Notes: generated from the sequence alone by a model not told the origin. 64,000 nucleotides of DNA from TMP-86 sp046347195 (GCA_046347195.1 JAXMGQ010000017.1:1-64000), one strand, 5' to 3'; shown: positions 1 through 9,928, counted from the first letter of the stretch. Numbers and translations: made by a program.

Positions 1-1
1 G

Positions 2-649
2 GACGAGATGCGCGAGGTGGTGCTGCTCGCGCTCATCACCATGGCGCGCGTGGTGGCGCTGATCCTGCTCGCCAGCCTCGTCTGGGTGCCGATCGGCGTG
101 TGGGTGGGCCTGCGGCCGCGGGCCGCCGCGTTCGTCCAGCCCATCGCCCAGTTCCTGGCGGCCTTTCCCGCCAATCTGCTGTTTCCGCTGGTGGTGTTCC
201 TGATCCTGCGCGGCGGATTGAATCCGAACTGGTGGCTCAGTCCGCTGATGATCCTCGGCACCCAGTGGTACATCCTGTTCAACGTCATCGCCGGCGCCTC
301 GCAGATGCCGGGCGAGCTGCGCGCGGTGGCGGAGAATTTCCGGGTGGGCGGCTGGTTGTGGTGGCGGCGCATCGCGCTGCCCGGCGTGTTCCCCTTCTAC
401 GTGACCGGCGCGATCACCGCCTCGGGCGGCTCCTGGAACGCCGCCATCGTCGCGGAGCTCGCGAGCTGGGGAGACACGCAGCTACGCGCGGAAGGCCTGG
501 GCTCCTACATCGCCGAGGCCACCCAGGCCGGCGACTTCCATCGCATCGTCCTGGGCATCACCACCATGAGCCTGTTCGTGGTCGTGCTGAACCGCACCTT
601 CTGGCGGCCGCTGTACTATTACGCCGAGCGCAAGTACCGGCTCACCTGA
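2..649 (+). CDS. ABC transporter permease, C-terminal part (NitT/TauT family)
   Basis: Membrane permease of an importer for an anion or small organic solute such as nitrate, sulfonate, taurine or bicarbonate. The frame is open from the first bases of the window, so the N-terminus is missing. Several hydrophobic segments are visible, and the EAA-type coupling loop falls around GELRAVAENFRVGG followed by RRIALPGVFPF. The C-terminus reads FWRPLYYYAERKYRLT, typical of the second half of the long, two-permease-domain proteins of this family; that the intact gene is a tandem fusion is inference. The ATPase gene follows 34 bases downstream, so the two are almost certainly one operon. The substrate cannot be told from sequence. 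Confidence 0.85.
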   Translation, partial: DEMREVVLLALITMARVVALILLASLVWVPIGVWVGLRPRAAAFVQPIAQFLAAFPANLLFPLVVFLILRGGLNPNWWLSPLMILGTQWYILFNVIAGASQMPGELRAVAENFRVGGWLWWRRIALPGVFPFYVTGAITASGGSWNAAIVAELASWGDTQLRAEGLGSYIAEATQAGDFHRIVLGITTMSLFVVVLNRTFWRPLYYYAERKYRLT

Positions 650-683
650 TCCTGAAGGCCCACCAGATCCGCAAGGCCCGTCG

Positions 684-2003
684 ATGAACACTCCTCCGCC
701 ACTGCTCGAAGTCCACAACGTGCGCAAGGCCTTCCCGCGCGCGGACGGGAGCGAACTGCTGGTGCTCGAGGACGTCAACCTGCAGCTCGGGTCGGGACAG
801 ATCATGGGGCTGCTCGGCCGCTCCGGTTCCGGCAAGTCCACCCTCCTGCGCCTGATCGCAGGCCTGTCGGAACCTTCCGCCGGCGAAGTGCGCTACCTGG
901 GCCAGCGGGTCCAGGGCCCCGCGCCGGGCATCGCCATGGTGTTCCAGAGCTTCGCGCTGTACCCCTGGCTCACCGTGTTCGAGAACGTGGCGCTGGGCCT
1001 CGAGGCACTGCGCGTCCCGAAGCCCGAGATCCGCAAGCGTTCGCTCGCCGCCATCGACCTCATCGGCCTCGACGGCTTCGAGTCCGCTTATCCCCGCGAG
1101 CTGTCGGGCGGCATGCGCCAGCGCGTGGGCTTCGCGCGTGCCCTGGTGGTGCAACCCAACATCCTGCTGATGGACGAGCCGTTCTCCGCGCTCGATGTGC
1201 TCACCGCGGAGACCATGCGCACGGATTTCCTGGATCTGTGGTCGGACGGACGCATGCCCATCCAGGGGGTCGTGCTGGTGACGCACAACATCGAGGAAGC
1301 GGTGCTGATGTGCGATCGCGTGTGCGTGTTCGGCAGCAACCCGGGGCGCATCCTCTCCGAGATCGCCGTGACCCTGCCACAACCGCGCAACCGGCTCGAG
1401 CCGGCCTTCCGCGACATCGTCGAGCGGCTGTACGTGGCCATGACCGCGCGGGCGGCCGCGACCACCGCCACGCTGCCCGCGAACCGGCTGCCGGGCCTGG
1501 GGATCGGCACCGAGCTGCCGAACGTCTCCTCCAACCTGCTCGCGGGCCTCCTGGAAGCGGTGGCCGCGCCACCCTTCAACGGCACGGCCGACCTGCCGAA
1601 GATCGCCTCCGACCTGCACATGGATGCCGATGAACTCTTCCCGGTCGCCGAGACACTGCAGATGATGCGCTTCGCCGAGGTCGAGGGCGGCGATCTCAGG
1701 CTCACCGCCGAGGGCGTGGCCTTCGCCAACGCGACGGTGGATGAACGCAAGCGCATCTTCGCGCGCCACCTGCTCAACTACATCCCCCTGGCCACGCACG
1801 TGAGGCGAGTGCTCGACGAGCGCACCTCGCATGTGGCCCGCAAGAGCCGCTTCCTCGATGAGATCGAGGACTACATGACCGACGATGCGGCGGAGCGCAC
1901 CTTGCGGGCCATCGTGAGCTGGGGCCGGTATGCGGAAGTTTTCGCCTACGATGACGAGGGCGAGAAGTTCAGCCTGGAGAACCCCGGCGAGTTCGAGACC
2001 TGA
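684..2003 (+). CDS. ABC transporter ATP-binding protein with C-terminal AAA-associated domain
   Basis: Cytoplasmic ATPase that drives the upstream permease. Walker A is GRSGSGKST (about residues 45-53), the Q-loop is VFQSF (about 87-91), the signature LSGGMRQR begins near 140, Walker B ILLMDEP is near 160 and the H-loop is VTHN. At 439 aa it is far longer than a TauB/SsuB ATPase (about 250-270 aa). The extra C-terminal portion, from about residue 270, looks like the AAA-associated winged-helix domain found in many NitT/TauT-like ATPases and may regulate transport. ATG at 684 lies 34 bases after the permease stop. Confidence 0.9.
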   Translation: MNTPPPLLEVHNVRKAFPRADGSELLVLEDVNLQLGSGQIMGLLGRSGSGKSTLLRLIAGLSEPSAGEVRYLGQRVQGPAPGIAMVFQSFALYPWLTVFENVALGLEALRVPKPEIRKRSLAAIDLIGLDGFESAYPRELSGGMRQRVGFARALVVQPNILLMDEPFSALDVLTAETMRTDFLDLWSDGRMPIQGVVLVTHNIEEAVLMCDRVCVFGSNPGRILSEIAVTLPQPRNRLEPAFRDIVERLYVAMTARAAATTATLPANRLPGLGIGTELPNVSSNLLAGLLEAVAAPPFNGTADLPKIASDLHMDADELFPVAETLQMMRFAEVEGGDLRLTAEGVAFANATVDERKRIFARHLLNYIPLATHVRRVLDERTSHVARKSRFLDEIEDYMTDDAAERTLRAIVSWGRYAEVFAYDDEGEKFSLENPGEFET

Positions 2004-2005
2004 GG

Positions 2006-2027
2006 AAGTGTGCGCTGGCGCACACTT
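2006..2027 (+). terminator. Stem-loop after the ABC transporter operon
   Basis: AAGTGTGCG, loop CTGG, CGCACACTT: a perfect 9-bp stem with a 4-base loop beginning 3 bases after the ATPase stop codon. There is no clear U-run, so it may be an RNA-stabilising hairpin or an imperfect intrinsic terminator. Confidence 0.5.
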
Positions 2028-2148
2028 ATGCGCCCGGACGTTGACCCATCGGCGCGGGATTTGACCCGATTCCGCTGCCAAAGGTTGCTGACTGTTCATA
2101 CTCCCCCCGCCATGCCGATAAGGATCGGTACGGCGGAGCTGATCGAAC

Positions 2149-2667
2149 GTGCCAGCGACACACAGATTCCCGATAACCCGGGGCAAGGGCCCCGGCGGAC
2201 GGCTGCCCGCACGGTACCTGCAGATGTCAGGGTTCAGCCTGATCGAACTGATGCTGGTGGTCGCCCTCATCGCCATCGCCGCGGCATTTGCCCTGCCCAC
2301 CTACACCGACTACATCGATCGCACCAAGGTCAGCCGGATCGTGGTCGATTTCGGCAACATCCAGCTCGCCGTCAACAAGTACCGGCTGAGCAACAACGAT
2401 GCGCTGCCCCCGGACCTCGGGGCCATCGGCATGGGCAACCTGCGCGATCCCTGGGGTCAGGCCTATTACTACCTGCCCTACGACAATCCCGCCAACGCCA
2501 AGGACCGCCGCAAGGACCACAACCTGCACCCGCTGAACTCGGACTACGACCTGTTCAGCTCCGGCAAGGACATGGACTGGAAGCCGCCCCTCACCGCAAA
2601 ACCCAGCCGCGACGACATCGTCCGCGGGCGCGACGGCCAGTTCGTCGGCCTTGCCACGGACTTCTGA
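2149..2667 (+). CDS. Type IV pilin-like / GspG-like pseudopilin
   Basis: Small exported pilin-type protein. It has a prepilin peptidase site G-FSLIELMLVVALI: Gly before the cut, Phe+1, Glu+5 and a hydrophobic helix. The C-terminal body has the GspG-like pattern DPWGQAYYYLPYDN, and GKDMDW resembles the calcium-loop region of major pseudopilins. The GTG at 2149 has a GGAG ten bases upstream and would give a 28-residue leader; the ATG at 2224 would leave only MSG. I prefer 2149. No other secretion or pilus genes lie nearby, so it is an orphan whose assembly machine must be elsewhere. Confidence 0.75.
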   Translation: MPATHRFPITRGKGPGGRLPARYLQMSGFSLIELMLVVALIAIAAAFALPTYTDYIDRTKVSRIVVDFGNIQLAVNKYRLSNNDALPPDLGAIGMGNLRDPWGQAYYYLPYDNPANAKDRRKDHNLHPLNSDYDLFSSGKDMDWKPPLTAKPSRDDIVRGRDGQFVGLATDF

Positions 2668-2682
2668 ACGGCACGGTGAGCC

Positions 2683-5456
2683 ATGAAGGCTCCGATCAAC
2701 AGCCGATTCGGGCGACGCGTCGTCGCGCTGTTCGTGCTCAGCGCGGTCGTGCCGCTGGTGCTCGCCAGCGTGCTGCTCACGCGCCAGTTCAACGCGCAGC
2801 ACGAGCTGGACCAGGCGCGCGAAATGGACCTCGCCATCCGCGCCTATGGCACCTCGGTCATGAGCCGCTTGAACGAGGCCGATGACCTGCTCGACACGCT
2901 GAAGGCCACCGCCTCCCTGGATGATGATCACCTGGCCTCGGTCGTGGCATCGGTTCCCTGGGCGAAGTCGGTCCATCGGACATCCGTCGAGCCTACGGCG
3001 CCTTCGACGCCTCGCTCCCGCAACCCGATGCCGATCAGAAGGCCGTGCTCGAGCGTGACGACACGGCCATCGTCGTGGATTCGCGCACCTCCTCTCCGCG
3101 CGTCTACATCGTGCGGCCATTGCACCAACAGCGCCTGTACATCGAACTCGATCCCCGCTGGCTGTGGCTGGACGTCGAGGACTACTCGCCCATGTGGGCG
3201 GTGACGGTGAACGAGGATGCCCCCGGCAGGCACGCGCTGTTCCAGTGGCATTCGAGCGAGACACCCGCATCGGCGCTTTCGCCCGACCTGCCGGTGCGAA
3301 GCTGGGACATGTACCTGCGGGCCCGCTACGGCGCAGCGTCCTGGCGGATGCAGGCGCCGCTCCTGCCCTCACCCGGATTCGCGCTGCTCGCCCGGGACCG
3401 CATCGCCTTCCCCGCCATCCTCGCCGGCACGGTGGTCCTGGTGAGCCTGCTGGCCATCCGCCTCATCCGCCGCCAGCTCAAGCCGCTGGACCGGCTCTCG
3501 GGCGCCACGCGGCGCATCGCCCAGCGCAATTTCACCGAGCCCCTGGATGAGACCGGGGACGATGAATTCTCCGACATGGCGCGTTCGTTCAACTCCATGG
3601 CCGGGAGCCTGAAGCTGCAGTTCTCGGCGCTCGAATCCATCGCGCAGATCGACCGGCTGCTGCTGCGCACCCCCGAACTGGAGCAGATCCTGGACACGCT
3701 CCTGCCGCAGATGTCCACGCTGCTCGGCGCCCGCAGCATCGCCGTGGTGCTGGTCGACGCCGACGCCCGCGCCAACGCCCGGGCATTCGACTACTACGGC
3801 GCCGCCTCGGGCCGGATGCCGGTGCGTCGCGTGATGATCGACACCGAAGGCCTGCGGCGCGCCGGCGAGCAGCCCACGCCGCTGGAATTCGCCGCCGGCG
3901 CATCGCCGCCCGCCTTCCTCGCCCCGCATGCGGAGGCCGGCGCACGCCTGTTCCGCATCTTCAGCCTGCGCCACGACAGCAAGTTCTCCGGCTTCCTCTG
4001 CCTGGGGTTCACGGACGAATCCTCCCTGTCGAACGGCCTGGGGCTGGATGCGCACGACTTCGCCGACCGGCTGTCGATGATCCTGGCCAACCTCGAACGG
4101 CTGGAGCAGCTCTACCTGCAGGCGCATTTCGATCCGCTCACCCGCCTGCCCAACCGGCGCCTGTTCAACGACCGCGTCAGCATCGCCATCGCGCAGGCCA
4201 AGAGCGGCGCGACGCAGGGCGCGCTGCTGTACATCGACCTCGATCACTTCAAGCGCGTCAACGATACCGCCGGGCACCCGGCCGGCGATGACCTGCTGCG
4301 CGTCGTGGCCGAGCGGATCGGCGCCAGCGTGAAGGAAGGAGACAGCGTGGCACGGCTGTCGGGCGATGAATTCGCGGTGCTGCTGCCGCAGATCCGCGAT
4401 GCCGACGCTGCACGCCAGGTGGCGGACCGGATACTGGTCTCGCTGCGCGAACCGGTGGCCATCGGCGACCGCCAGCACCACATCGGCGCCAGCATCGGCA
4501 TCGCCCTGCTGCCAGATGATGGCGATACGGTGGACGAACTGCTGAAGGTCAGCGACATCGCCATGTACCGCGCCAAGGAAGCCGGCAAGGGATGCGCCAT
4601 CTTCTTCGAGACCGACATGCAGGAGCGAATGCAGGCTCGCCTCTCGCTCGAGACCGGCCTGCATCGGGCCTTGGTCGAGCACCAGTTCCAGCTCGCCTAC
4701 CAGCCCATCGTGGGATGCGGCGCACGCGGCACCCTCGCGGCCGAAGCGCTGGTGCGCTGGCCGACGGGGCCGGATGGCAAAATGCGCAGTCCGGCCGAGT
4801 TCATCCCGGTGGCCGAGGAATCCGGGCTGATCGTGGATCTCGGCAGCTGGATCCTGTCGACCGCCTGCGAGCAGTTCGCACGCTGGCGCGACGAACATCT
4901 CGAACTGGACTACATCTCGGTGAACGCCTCCGCACGCCAGCTCCGCGAGGCCAGCTTCCTGGCCGATGTGCTCGCAGCGCTGCGCAAGCACGGCATGGAG
5001 CCCCGCCAACTCCAGATCGAAATCACCGAATCCGTGCTGGCCGCGGGCCAGAGCATAGAGTTCACCCTGCGCCAGCTCGCCGAACTGGGCGTGCGCCTGG
5101 CGCTGGATGACTTCGGCACCGGATACTCCTCGCTGAGCTACCTGCGCGTGTTCCCGATCCACAGCGTGAAGATCGACCGCAGTTTCGTCTCCGGCATCCC
5201 CGAGGACCTGGCGTCCTGCCGTCTGGCGGAGTCGATCATCGCGATGTGCTCGGTGCTCGGCAAGGAAGTGGTGGCCGAGGGCGTCGAGACAGCCATCCAG
5301 CTGCAGTTCCTGGAAGCCGCCGGTTGCCAGTCCGTGCAGGGCTACTTCCTCGGCCGGCCGATGATGGCCGAGGACCTGAAGGGGTTCGCGCGGCGGTTGC
5401 GCTCGCGCAGCGCGCTGCCTATGCCCGCGGATTCACGCGCCGCCGCGGGCGCCTGA
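2683..5456 (+). CDS. Membrane GGDEF-EAL protein (cyclic-di-GMP turnover), frame interrupted
   Basis: Inner-membrane c-di-GMP enzyme. Order: first TM helix (residues about 12-30), periplasmic sensor region, second TM near 3400-3470, HAMP, a GAF-like region, GGDEF domain with motif SGDEF (about 4360-4374), and EAL domain with EALVRW near 4743, then EITES, DDFGTGYSS, KIDRSF and EGVET. The EAL domain keeps the usual catalytic motifs; SGDEF is a tolerated variant, so both activities are possible. The reading frame changes between about 2935 and 2960: the upstream frame ends in low-quality sequence while the downstream frame already reads sensibly as IRRAYGAFDAS. One missing base joins them into a protein of about 924 aa. 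The start is ATG at 2683, 15 bases after the pilin stop. Confidence 0.85.
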
Positions 5457-5477
5457 GCGCAGGCTCAGGCGTCGGGT

Positions 5478-5780
5478 TCAGGCATCGGGAGTCGTCGGCC
5501 GCATGTACGTGTCGAAGTTCGCCGCGTAATCGTCGAGATTCTCCACCAGCATGGCCCGGTACTGCTCGACGAAGTAGTCGATGGTCTGCTGCCGCGTCGC
5601 CTGCATCTCCTCGGCGCCGTGGAACCCGCAGGCGGTCACCCAGGCATTGAAGCGCGCGGTCGCGTACATCAGCGAGGCGCTCACCTCGCCGCGCTCGACC
5701 TCGGCAAGCTGCTCGTTGGCCAGGTGGATGATGGAATCGGCGCGCTCGTAGAACGCATCATCGGCAGTGTCATCGTTCAT
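5478..5780 (-). CDS. DUF3144 family protein
   Basis: A 100-residue, acidic, probably cytoplasmic helical protein without signal peptide. The segment FYERADSIIHLANEQL followed by a helical body matches the DUF3144 family, small proteins of unknown function common in gammaproteobacteria. It is convergent with the GGDEF-EAL gene (21 bases apart) and stands alone. The function is unknown. Confidence 0.7.
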   Translation of the reverse strand: MNDDTADDAFYERADSIIHLANEQLAEVERGEVSASLMYATARFNAWVTACGFHGAEEMQATRQQTIDYFVEQYRAMLVENLDDYAANFDTYMRPTTPDA

Positions 5781-5895
5781 TCGGCGGCCTGGGTGTGGTG
5801 GGGTCGTGCAGCCACCTCAAGTCTACCCAACCGCCTGAATCGCCGAAACAGATGTTGGCATCCCAGGAGGAGATGTCCGCAAGCGAACCCGACGA

Positions 5896-8800
5896 CTACT
5901 CAGCTCCTGCGGCCACGGCGGCGCTCTCAATGGCCCCAGCCAGCGCTCGTCGAACCAGGGCCGCTGCCGCACCGAGCTTCCAACCGTTGTTCGCCAGAGG
6001 ATGTGCATCGCAGATCCAGGCCTGGGCAGCGGCATCGAGCGCCTCGGCCGTCGGCTTGCGCCCCGCCAGCATCGCTTCGGACCTGCTGGCTCGCCAGGGC
6101 GTGGTGGCAATCCCGCCCAGAAAGATGCGTACCGCATCGACCCGCCCTTTCGAGTCGACACCGACGCTGGCCGCCGCCGAGGCGATCGCGAATCCATCGG
6201 AAGTTTGCGACAACTTGCGAAAGCCTGCGCCCCGCATGCGTGCCCGAAGTGGAATGTGCAGATGGGTCACCAGCTCATCACCGGCCAGACAAGTCTCACC
6301 CGGCCCGAGATGGAAGCGCTCCGCCGCCACCCTGCGCGATTTTTCGGCACTGAGAATCTCGACGTCCGCTTCGAGGGCGCAGAGCATGGCGGCGAGATCG
6401 GACGGCGTCACGGACTGGCAGCGGCCCGCACCGACGACCGCATGGAAATAGCGATGATCGCCCAGCACCGCATAGCAGGGACGGCCCACGCCGCCACGCT
6501 TGTAGCAATCGAAACCGCTTCGCAGGAACCAGCAGCGGTTGGTCTGGCAGAGATTGCCCGCGAGTGTCGCCATCAGTCGAATCTGCGGCGTCGCGATGGC
6601 TGCGATCGTACCGGCCAGCGCGCGGTCCCCGGGGAATTTCGCACTGGCAAGCAAGGACCGTGCATCCTCCAGCTTCACCGCGGCGCCGAGGATCAACTCA
6701 CCGTCGTGCTCGCTCATCTGCTGGATATCGGCGCAGTCGGTGAGGTTGGCCAGCGCCGCCGGCACCGCGAGTCCGGCAGCCCGAGCCGGCAGGAGGTCCG
6801 TGCCACCGCCCATCGGGCGCGAGCCCGGTTGCGCGGCAAGGAAGGCGGCGGCGGCGGCGGCACTGCCCGGCCGATCGATCGCACCGATCGCCGCAGCCGG
6901 CTCCCGCCTGCGAGAAGGGCCGAACCGATCCATGGCGGCGAACAATCCAAGCGGATAGGCCCGTCGTACGGCTTCCGCGTGCCAGCGATGCGGCCGTCGC
7001 AAAATGGGTTTCGGCGATGTCCGGATTCGCGGTCCGACCGCCGCACAAACCTTGTCCGGCGTCATCGGCAGGTCGCGCAGGCGCGCGCCCGTTGCATGGG
7101 CGATGGCGTTGGCGACCGCAGCGGCGATCGGCATCAATGCGATTTCCGAGATCGACTTCGCGCCGGCGGGTCCGCGCGGGTCCGGCTTGCCAACGAACAC
7201 CACTTCGATCGGCGGAACGCCATCGGCGCGGGGCATGGCGTAATCGACGAAGCTGGTGACATGCGGCCGACCGTCGGACCAGAGCAACTGTTCGCCGAGC
7301 GCCGCTCCGAGCCCCATGACCACTCCGCCGACGACCTGTCCGCTGGCACCGACGGGATTGATGACCGTCCCGGCGTCATGGACGGCGACGACGCGAAGGA
7401 CCCGGACTGCGCCGGTGACACGGTCGACTTCCACTTCAACTCCGTGCGCCGCAAATGCGTAGGCGGGTGACAGGTTGCCATGGCCGCTGTCAGTGTGCGT
7501 CATCGGAACAGGCGTCACCCCCACCGAGGTCTCTCGTTCGATGCGCAACGATCCGTCGACCGCGATTCGGTGCGATGCCGCGACGGCGCCGAGCGTCTCC
7601 CGCCGATTGCCGTGCCAGGCGAATCCATCGCGCAGCTCGATGTGCTCCGGCTCGCACTCGAGCATCGTGGCCGCGCGGCGCCGCAACTCCATGGCCATCT
7701 CTCGGGCAGTCCCAACGACTGCCGTTCCAGTGACCATGGTCGCGCGGCTCGAGCCCGCGCCTGGATCGAAGGGCGTGGCCAGGGTATCCATCGTCACGAG
7801 CCGGATTTGATCCGGCGCCACGCCAAGCTCGGCAGCTGCCAGTTGGACCAGGACGGCATATTCCCCGGTGCCCGGGTCGGAGCAGCCCGACCGAAGAACG
7901 ATGCCGCCGTCAGGCCCGATCTCGATGGCGATACTCGCCGTTCCCGTCGGTTGACTGACGATTGCCCCGCTGATGTGCATGGCAAACGCGACGCCAACCC
8001 CCCGTCCCGAGCCACCGAGGGCGCGCGCCTCGTCCCAATTCAGCCGATGGCGCAGCTCCGCGAGACATTCCGCCGCGGCGGATGAACCGATTTCCCAACC
8101 CGTGATGGTCGTCTCGCCGGCGGCGGCGAGGTTCATCAGCCGAAGATCGATGGGATCGACCCCGAGTTCCGCCGCGATCTCATCCATCTGGCATTCGATG
8201 GCGAAGACCGCCTGTGGACCGCCGGCGCCGCGGAATGCTCCGCCAGGGCGCTTGTTGCTGTAGACGGAGCGGCCACGCACCTCCGCACCCAGGAGCGCAT
8301 ACTGGGACGCGAGCAGGATCGAACAGTAATTCATCTGGTTCGATCCGCCGCTGATGAAGGCGCCGTTGTCGACGGTCACGAGGGCATCGCGGCCGTAGAG
8401 GCGACCCGTCGCATCATAGTGGCTGGTCAGCTCAACCCAGGTTTCGTGCTGCCGCTTCCCGAAAGCAAACTCCTCATCGCGCGACAGACTGATCGACACC
8501 GGCCGATTCGTCATCATCGAAAGATGCGCCACGATGAGCTCGAGGTCGCCGGCCTTGACGCGCGAGCCAAAATCGCCGCCGACCCCGACGCGGTGCAGCC
8601 GGATCTGCGCCGGGTCGAGACCCAGCATGTGGGCAAGCTCCCCGGTGATGTTCCGAGGCCCCTGGGTCGGAAGCCACAGATCGAGGCGATGATTGCGCGC
8701 ATCCCAACTGGCCGTCGCGGAGATCTGCTCCATGCAACAGTGGTGCTGTGGGCCGCAGCCGTAGCGGGCACTCGATCGATGGCTGGACCGGCCGCGGGCT

Positions 8801-9282
8801 GCCTCCAGGTCACCAAAGCGGCGCTGCGCCTGCGTCGCAATATTGTCGGGCGCCCGGTCAGGGTGAACTGCCGGGGCGCCGGGCGCCAACGCCTCTTCGA
8901 CCGACGAAGCATGCGGAAGCGGCTTCCATTTCACCCGAATGTTCGCAAGCGCCGCCTCGGCGGCCGTTTCGTTCTCTGCCGCGACGGCGGCCACCTCCTG
9001 GCCAAAATAGGCCGCTCTGTCGCGGACCATCGGCCAACGGTCGTATTGCCCGTAGTCCTTGTAGTTGCGATCGGGGAGCATGGCGCCGGTCAGCACGGCA
9101 GCGACGCCGGGAGTGGCGCGCGCCGCTGCGATATCCAGCTTCATCAGGCGCGCCGCCGGATGAGGACAGCGCAGCACTTTTGCAATCAGGACGCCATCGG
9201 GAGCGATGTCGCGGCTGTAGCGCAGCTCACCGCTGGTGCGCTCAACCCACTCCGGATGCCGGATCCGGGGAAAATTCGTCAT
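5896..9282 (-). CDS. Molybdenum hydroxylase: fused MoCo-binding and FAD-binding subunit (xanthine dehydrogenase family)
   Basis: Hydroxylase or aldehyde oxidase of the xanthine dehydrogenase family, 1128 aa. The N-terminal ~770 residues are the molybdopterin part, with GGDFGSR, GGAFRGAGGPQ and, near the end, GAKSISEIALMP containing the expected catalytic Glu. The C-terminal ~330 residues are the FAD domain (GGGTDLLP). It includes a Cys-rich stretch, NLCQTNRCWF then FDCYKRGGVGRPC and GRC, like the [4Fe-4S]-bearing FAD subunits PaoB/YagS and HcrB. These two domains are usually separate genes. The start MTNFPRIRHP (ATG 9282) overlaps the stop of the [2Fe-2S] subunit by 4 bases (ATGA). The substrate is unknown; context suggests an aromatic or N-heterocyclic compound or aldehyde. 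Confidence 0.85.
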   Translation of the reverse strand: MTNFPRIRHPEWVERTSGELRYSRDIAPDGVLIAKVLRCPHPAARLMKLDIAAARATPGVAAVLTGAMLPDRNYKDYGQYDRWPMVRDRAAYFGQEVAAVAAENETAAEAALANIRVKWKPLPHASSVEEALAPGAPAVHPDRAPDNIATQAQRRFGDLEAARGRSSHRSSARYGCGPQHHCCMEQISATASWDARNHRLDLWLPTQGPRNITGELAHMLGLDPAQIRLHRVGVGGDFGSRVKAGDLELIVAHLSMMTNRPVSISLSRDEEFAFGKRQHETWVELTSHYDATGRLYGRDALVTVDNGAFISGGSNQMNYCSILLASQYALLGAEVRGRSVYSNKRPGGAFRGAGGPQAVFAIECQMDEIAAELGVDPIDLRLMNLAAAGETTITGWEIGSSAAAECLAELRHRLNWDEARALGGSGRGVGVAFAMHISGAIVSQPTGTASIAIEIGPDGGIVLRSGCSDPGTGEYAVLVQLAAAELGVAPDQIRLVTMDTLATPFDPGAGSSRATMVTGTAVVGTAREMAMELRRRAATMLECEPEHIELRDGFAWHGNRRETLGAVAASHRIAVDGSLRIERETSVGVTPVPMTHTDSGHGNLSPAYAFAAHGVEVEVDRVTGAVRVLRVVAVHDAGTVINPVGASGQVVGGVVMGLGAALGEQLLWSDGRPHVTSFVDYAMPRADGVPPIEVVFVGKPDPRGPAGAKSISEIALMPIAAAVANAIAHATGARLRDLPMTPDKVCAAVGPRIRTSPKPILRRPHRWHAEAVRRAYPLGLFAAMDRFGPSRRREPAAAIGAIDRPGSAAAAAAFLAAQPGSRPMGGGTDLLPARAAGLAVPAALANLTDCADIQQMSEHDGELILGAAVKLEDARSLLASAKFPGDRALAGTIAAIATPQIRLMATLAGNLCQTNRCWFLRSGFDCYKRGGVGRPCYAVLGDHRYFHAVVGAGRCQSVTPSDLAAMLCALEADVEILSAEKSRRVAAERFHLGPGETCLAGDELVTHLHIPLRARMRGAGFRKLSQTSDGFAIASAAASVGVDSKGRVDAVRIFLGGIATTPWRASRSEAMLAGRKPTAEALDAAAQAWICDAHPLANNGWKLGAAAALVRRALAGAIESAAVAAGAE

Positions 9283-9797
9283 GGACCCGACGAACGGTCG
9301 GCCTGCCTCAGCGCATCGAGAATCCCGCGATAGCCGGTGCATCGGCACAGATTCCCGGACAGCGACTGTGCAAGCGCGTCCGTGCTCTTCGGTAGTCCGG
9401 CACGCAGGAGCGATACCGCGCGAACGACCATTCCGGACGTGCAATAGCCGCACTGGAAGCCGCCGCAATCCGCCATTGCCTCGCGGAATCGGCGTGACTC
9501 ATCGACCAGGCCCTCGACCGTCTCTATCGGATCATCCACCAGCGCCGCCAGCGTCAGGCAAGACAGGACGGCTCGACCTCCCACGAGCACGGTGCACGCA
9601 CCGCATTCGCCGCGCCGGCAGGAGTCCTTGGTGCCGGTCAGCCCAAGATCATCGCGCAGCACATCGACCAGCAAGGTCCCCAGCTCCATGCCGATCGTCC
9701 GGACGGTGCCGTTGATGGTCAGCGTCTTGAGAATGCGTTGGGGGTTGCCTTGCCGGGACATCACCGGTGCGTGCTGAATCACTTTTCCATCCGTCAT
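9279..9797 (-). CDS. [2Fe-2S] subunit of the molybdenum hydroxylase
   Basis: Electron-transfer subunit, 172 aa, with two [2Fe-2S] clusters. The N-terminal plant-type ferredoxin Cys set is DSCRRGECGACTV plus a later LSC; the C-terminal set is GFQCGYCTSGM and NLCRCTGY. All eight ligands are visible. ATG at 9797 has GGAGGAC about 5 bases upstream. The gene is translationally coupled (ATGA) to the fused MoCo/FAD subunit. Its N-terminus is about 20 residues longer than the typical CoxS/HcrC protein; no Tat signal is visible, so the enzyme is probably cytoplasmic. Confidence 0.9.
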   Translation of the reverse strand: MTDGKVIQHAPVMSRQGNPQRILKTLTINGTVRTIGMELGTLLVDVLRDDLGLTGTKDSCRRGECGACTVLVGGRAVLSCLTLAALVDDPIETVEGLVDESRRFREAMADCGGFQCGYCTSGMVVRAVSLLRAGLPKSTDALAQSLSGNLCRCTGYRGILDALRQADRSSGP

Positions 9798-9882
9798 GGC
9801 GTCCTCCAGGATGTCCCGGCCTGCCGCCGGCCTCCCGCTGCAACCGACATTCTCTATCGTCCGCCCCCGGCTCACCGATGCT

Positions 9883-9907
9883 GGTTTTGGGCGATTATGC
9901 CCAAACC
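9883..9907. other. Inverted repeat between the MFS gene and the molybdenum hydroxylase genes
   Basis: TTTGGGC, loop GATTAT, GCCCAAA: a 7-bp stem extended by further pairing with one bulge. It lies in the 131-base gap after the MFS stop codon and before the [2Fe-2S] subunit. It could be a weak terminator or processing hairpin, or an operator for a separate promoter of the hydroxylase genes. No U-tract follows on the minus strand. Confidence 0.4.
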
Positions 9908-9928
9908 TCCAGAACCCCGCGCGGGCGC

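Noticed and set aside
642..2300. Long minus-strand open frame opposite the ABC ATPase
   Set aside because: Low-complexity, His/Gly/Arg-rich product antisense to a clear ATPase gene; a shadow of GC-rich coding DNA. The same applies to 3369-5162, 9767-11380, 12965-14680, 14723-15973 and 19431-21476.
5896..6960. Separate FAD-subunit gene for the molybdenum hydroxylase
   Set aside because: The FAD domain continues in frame from the MoCo domain with no stop or start between them, so I keep one fused gene.
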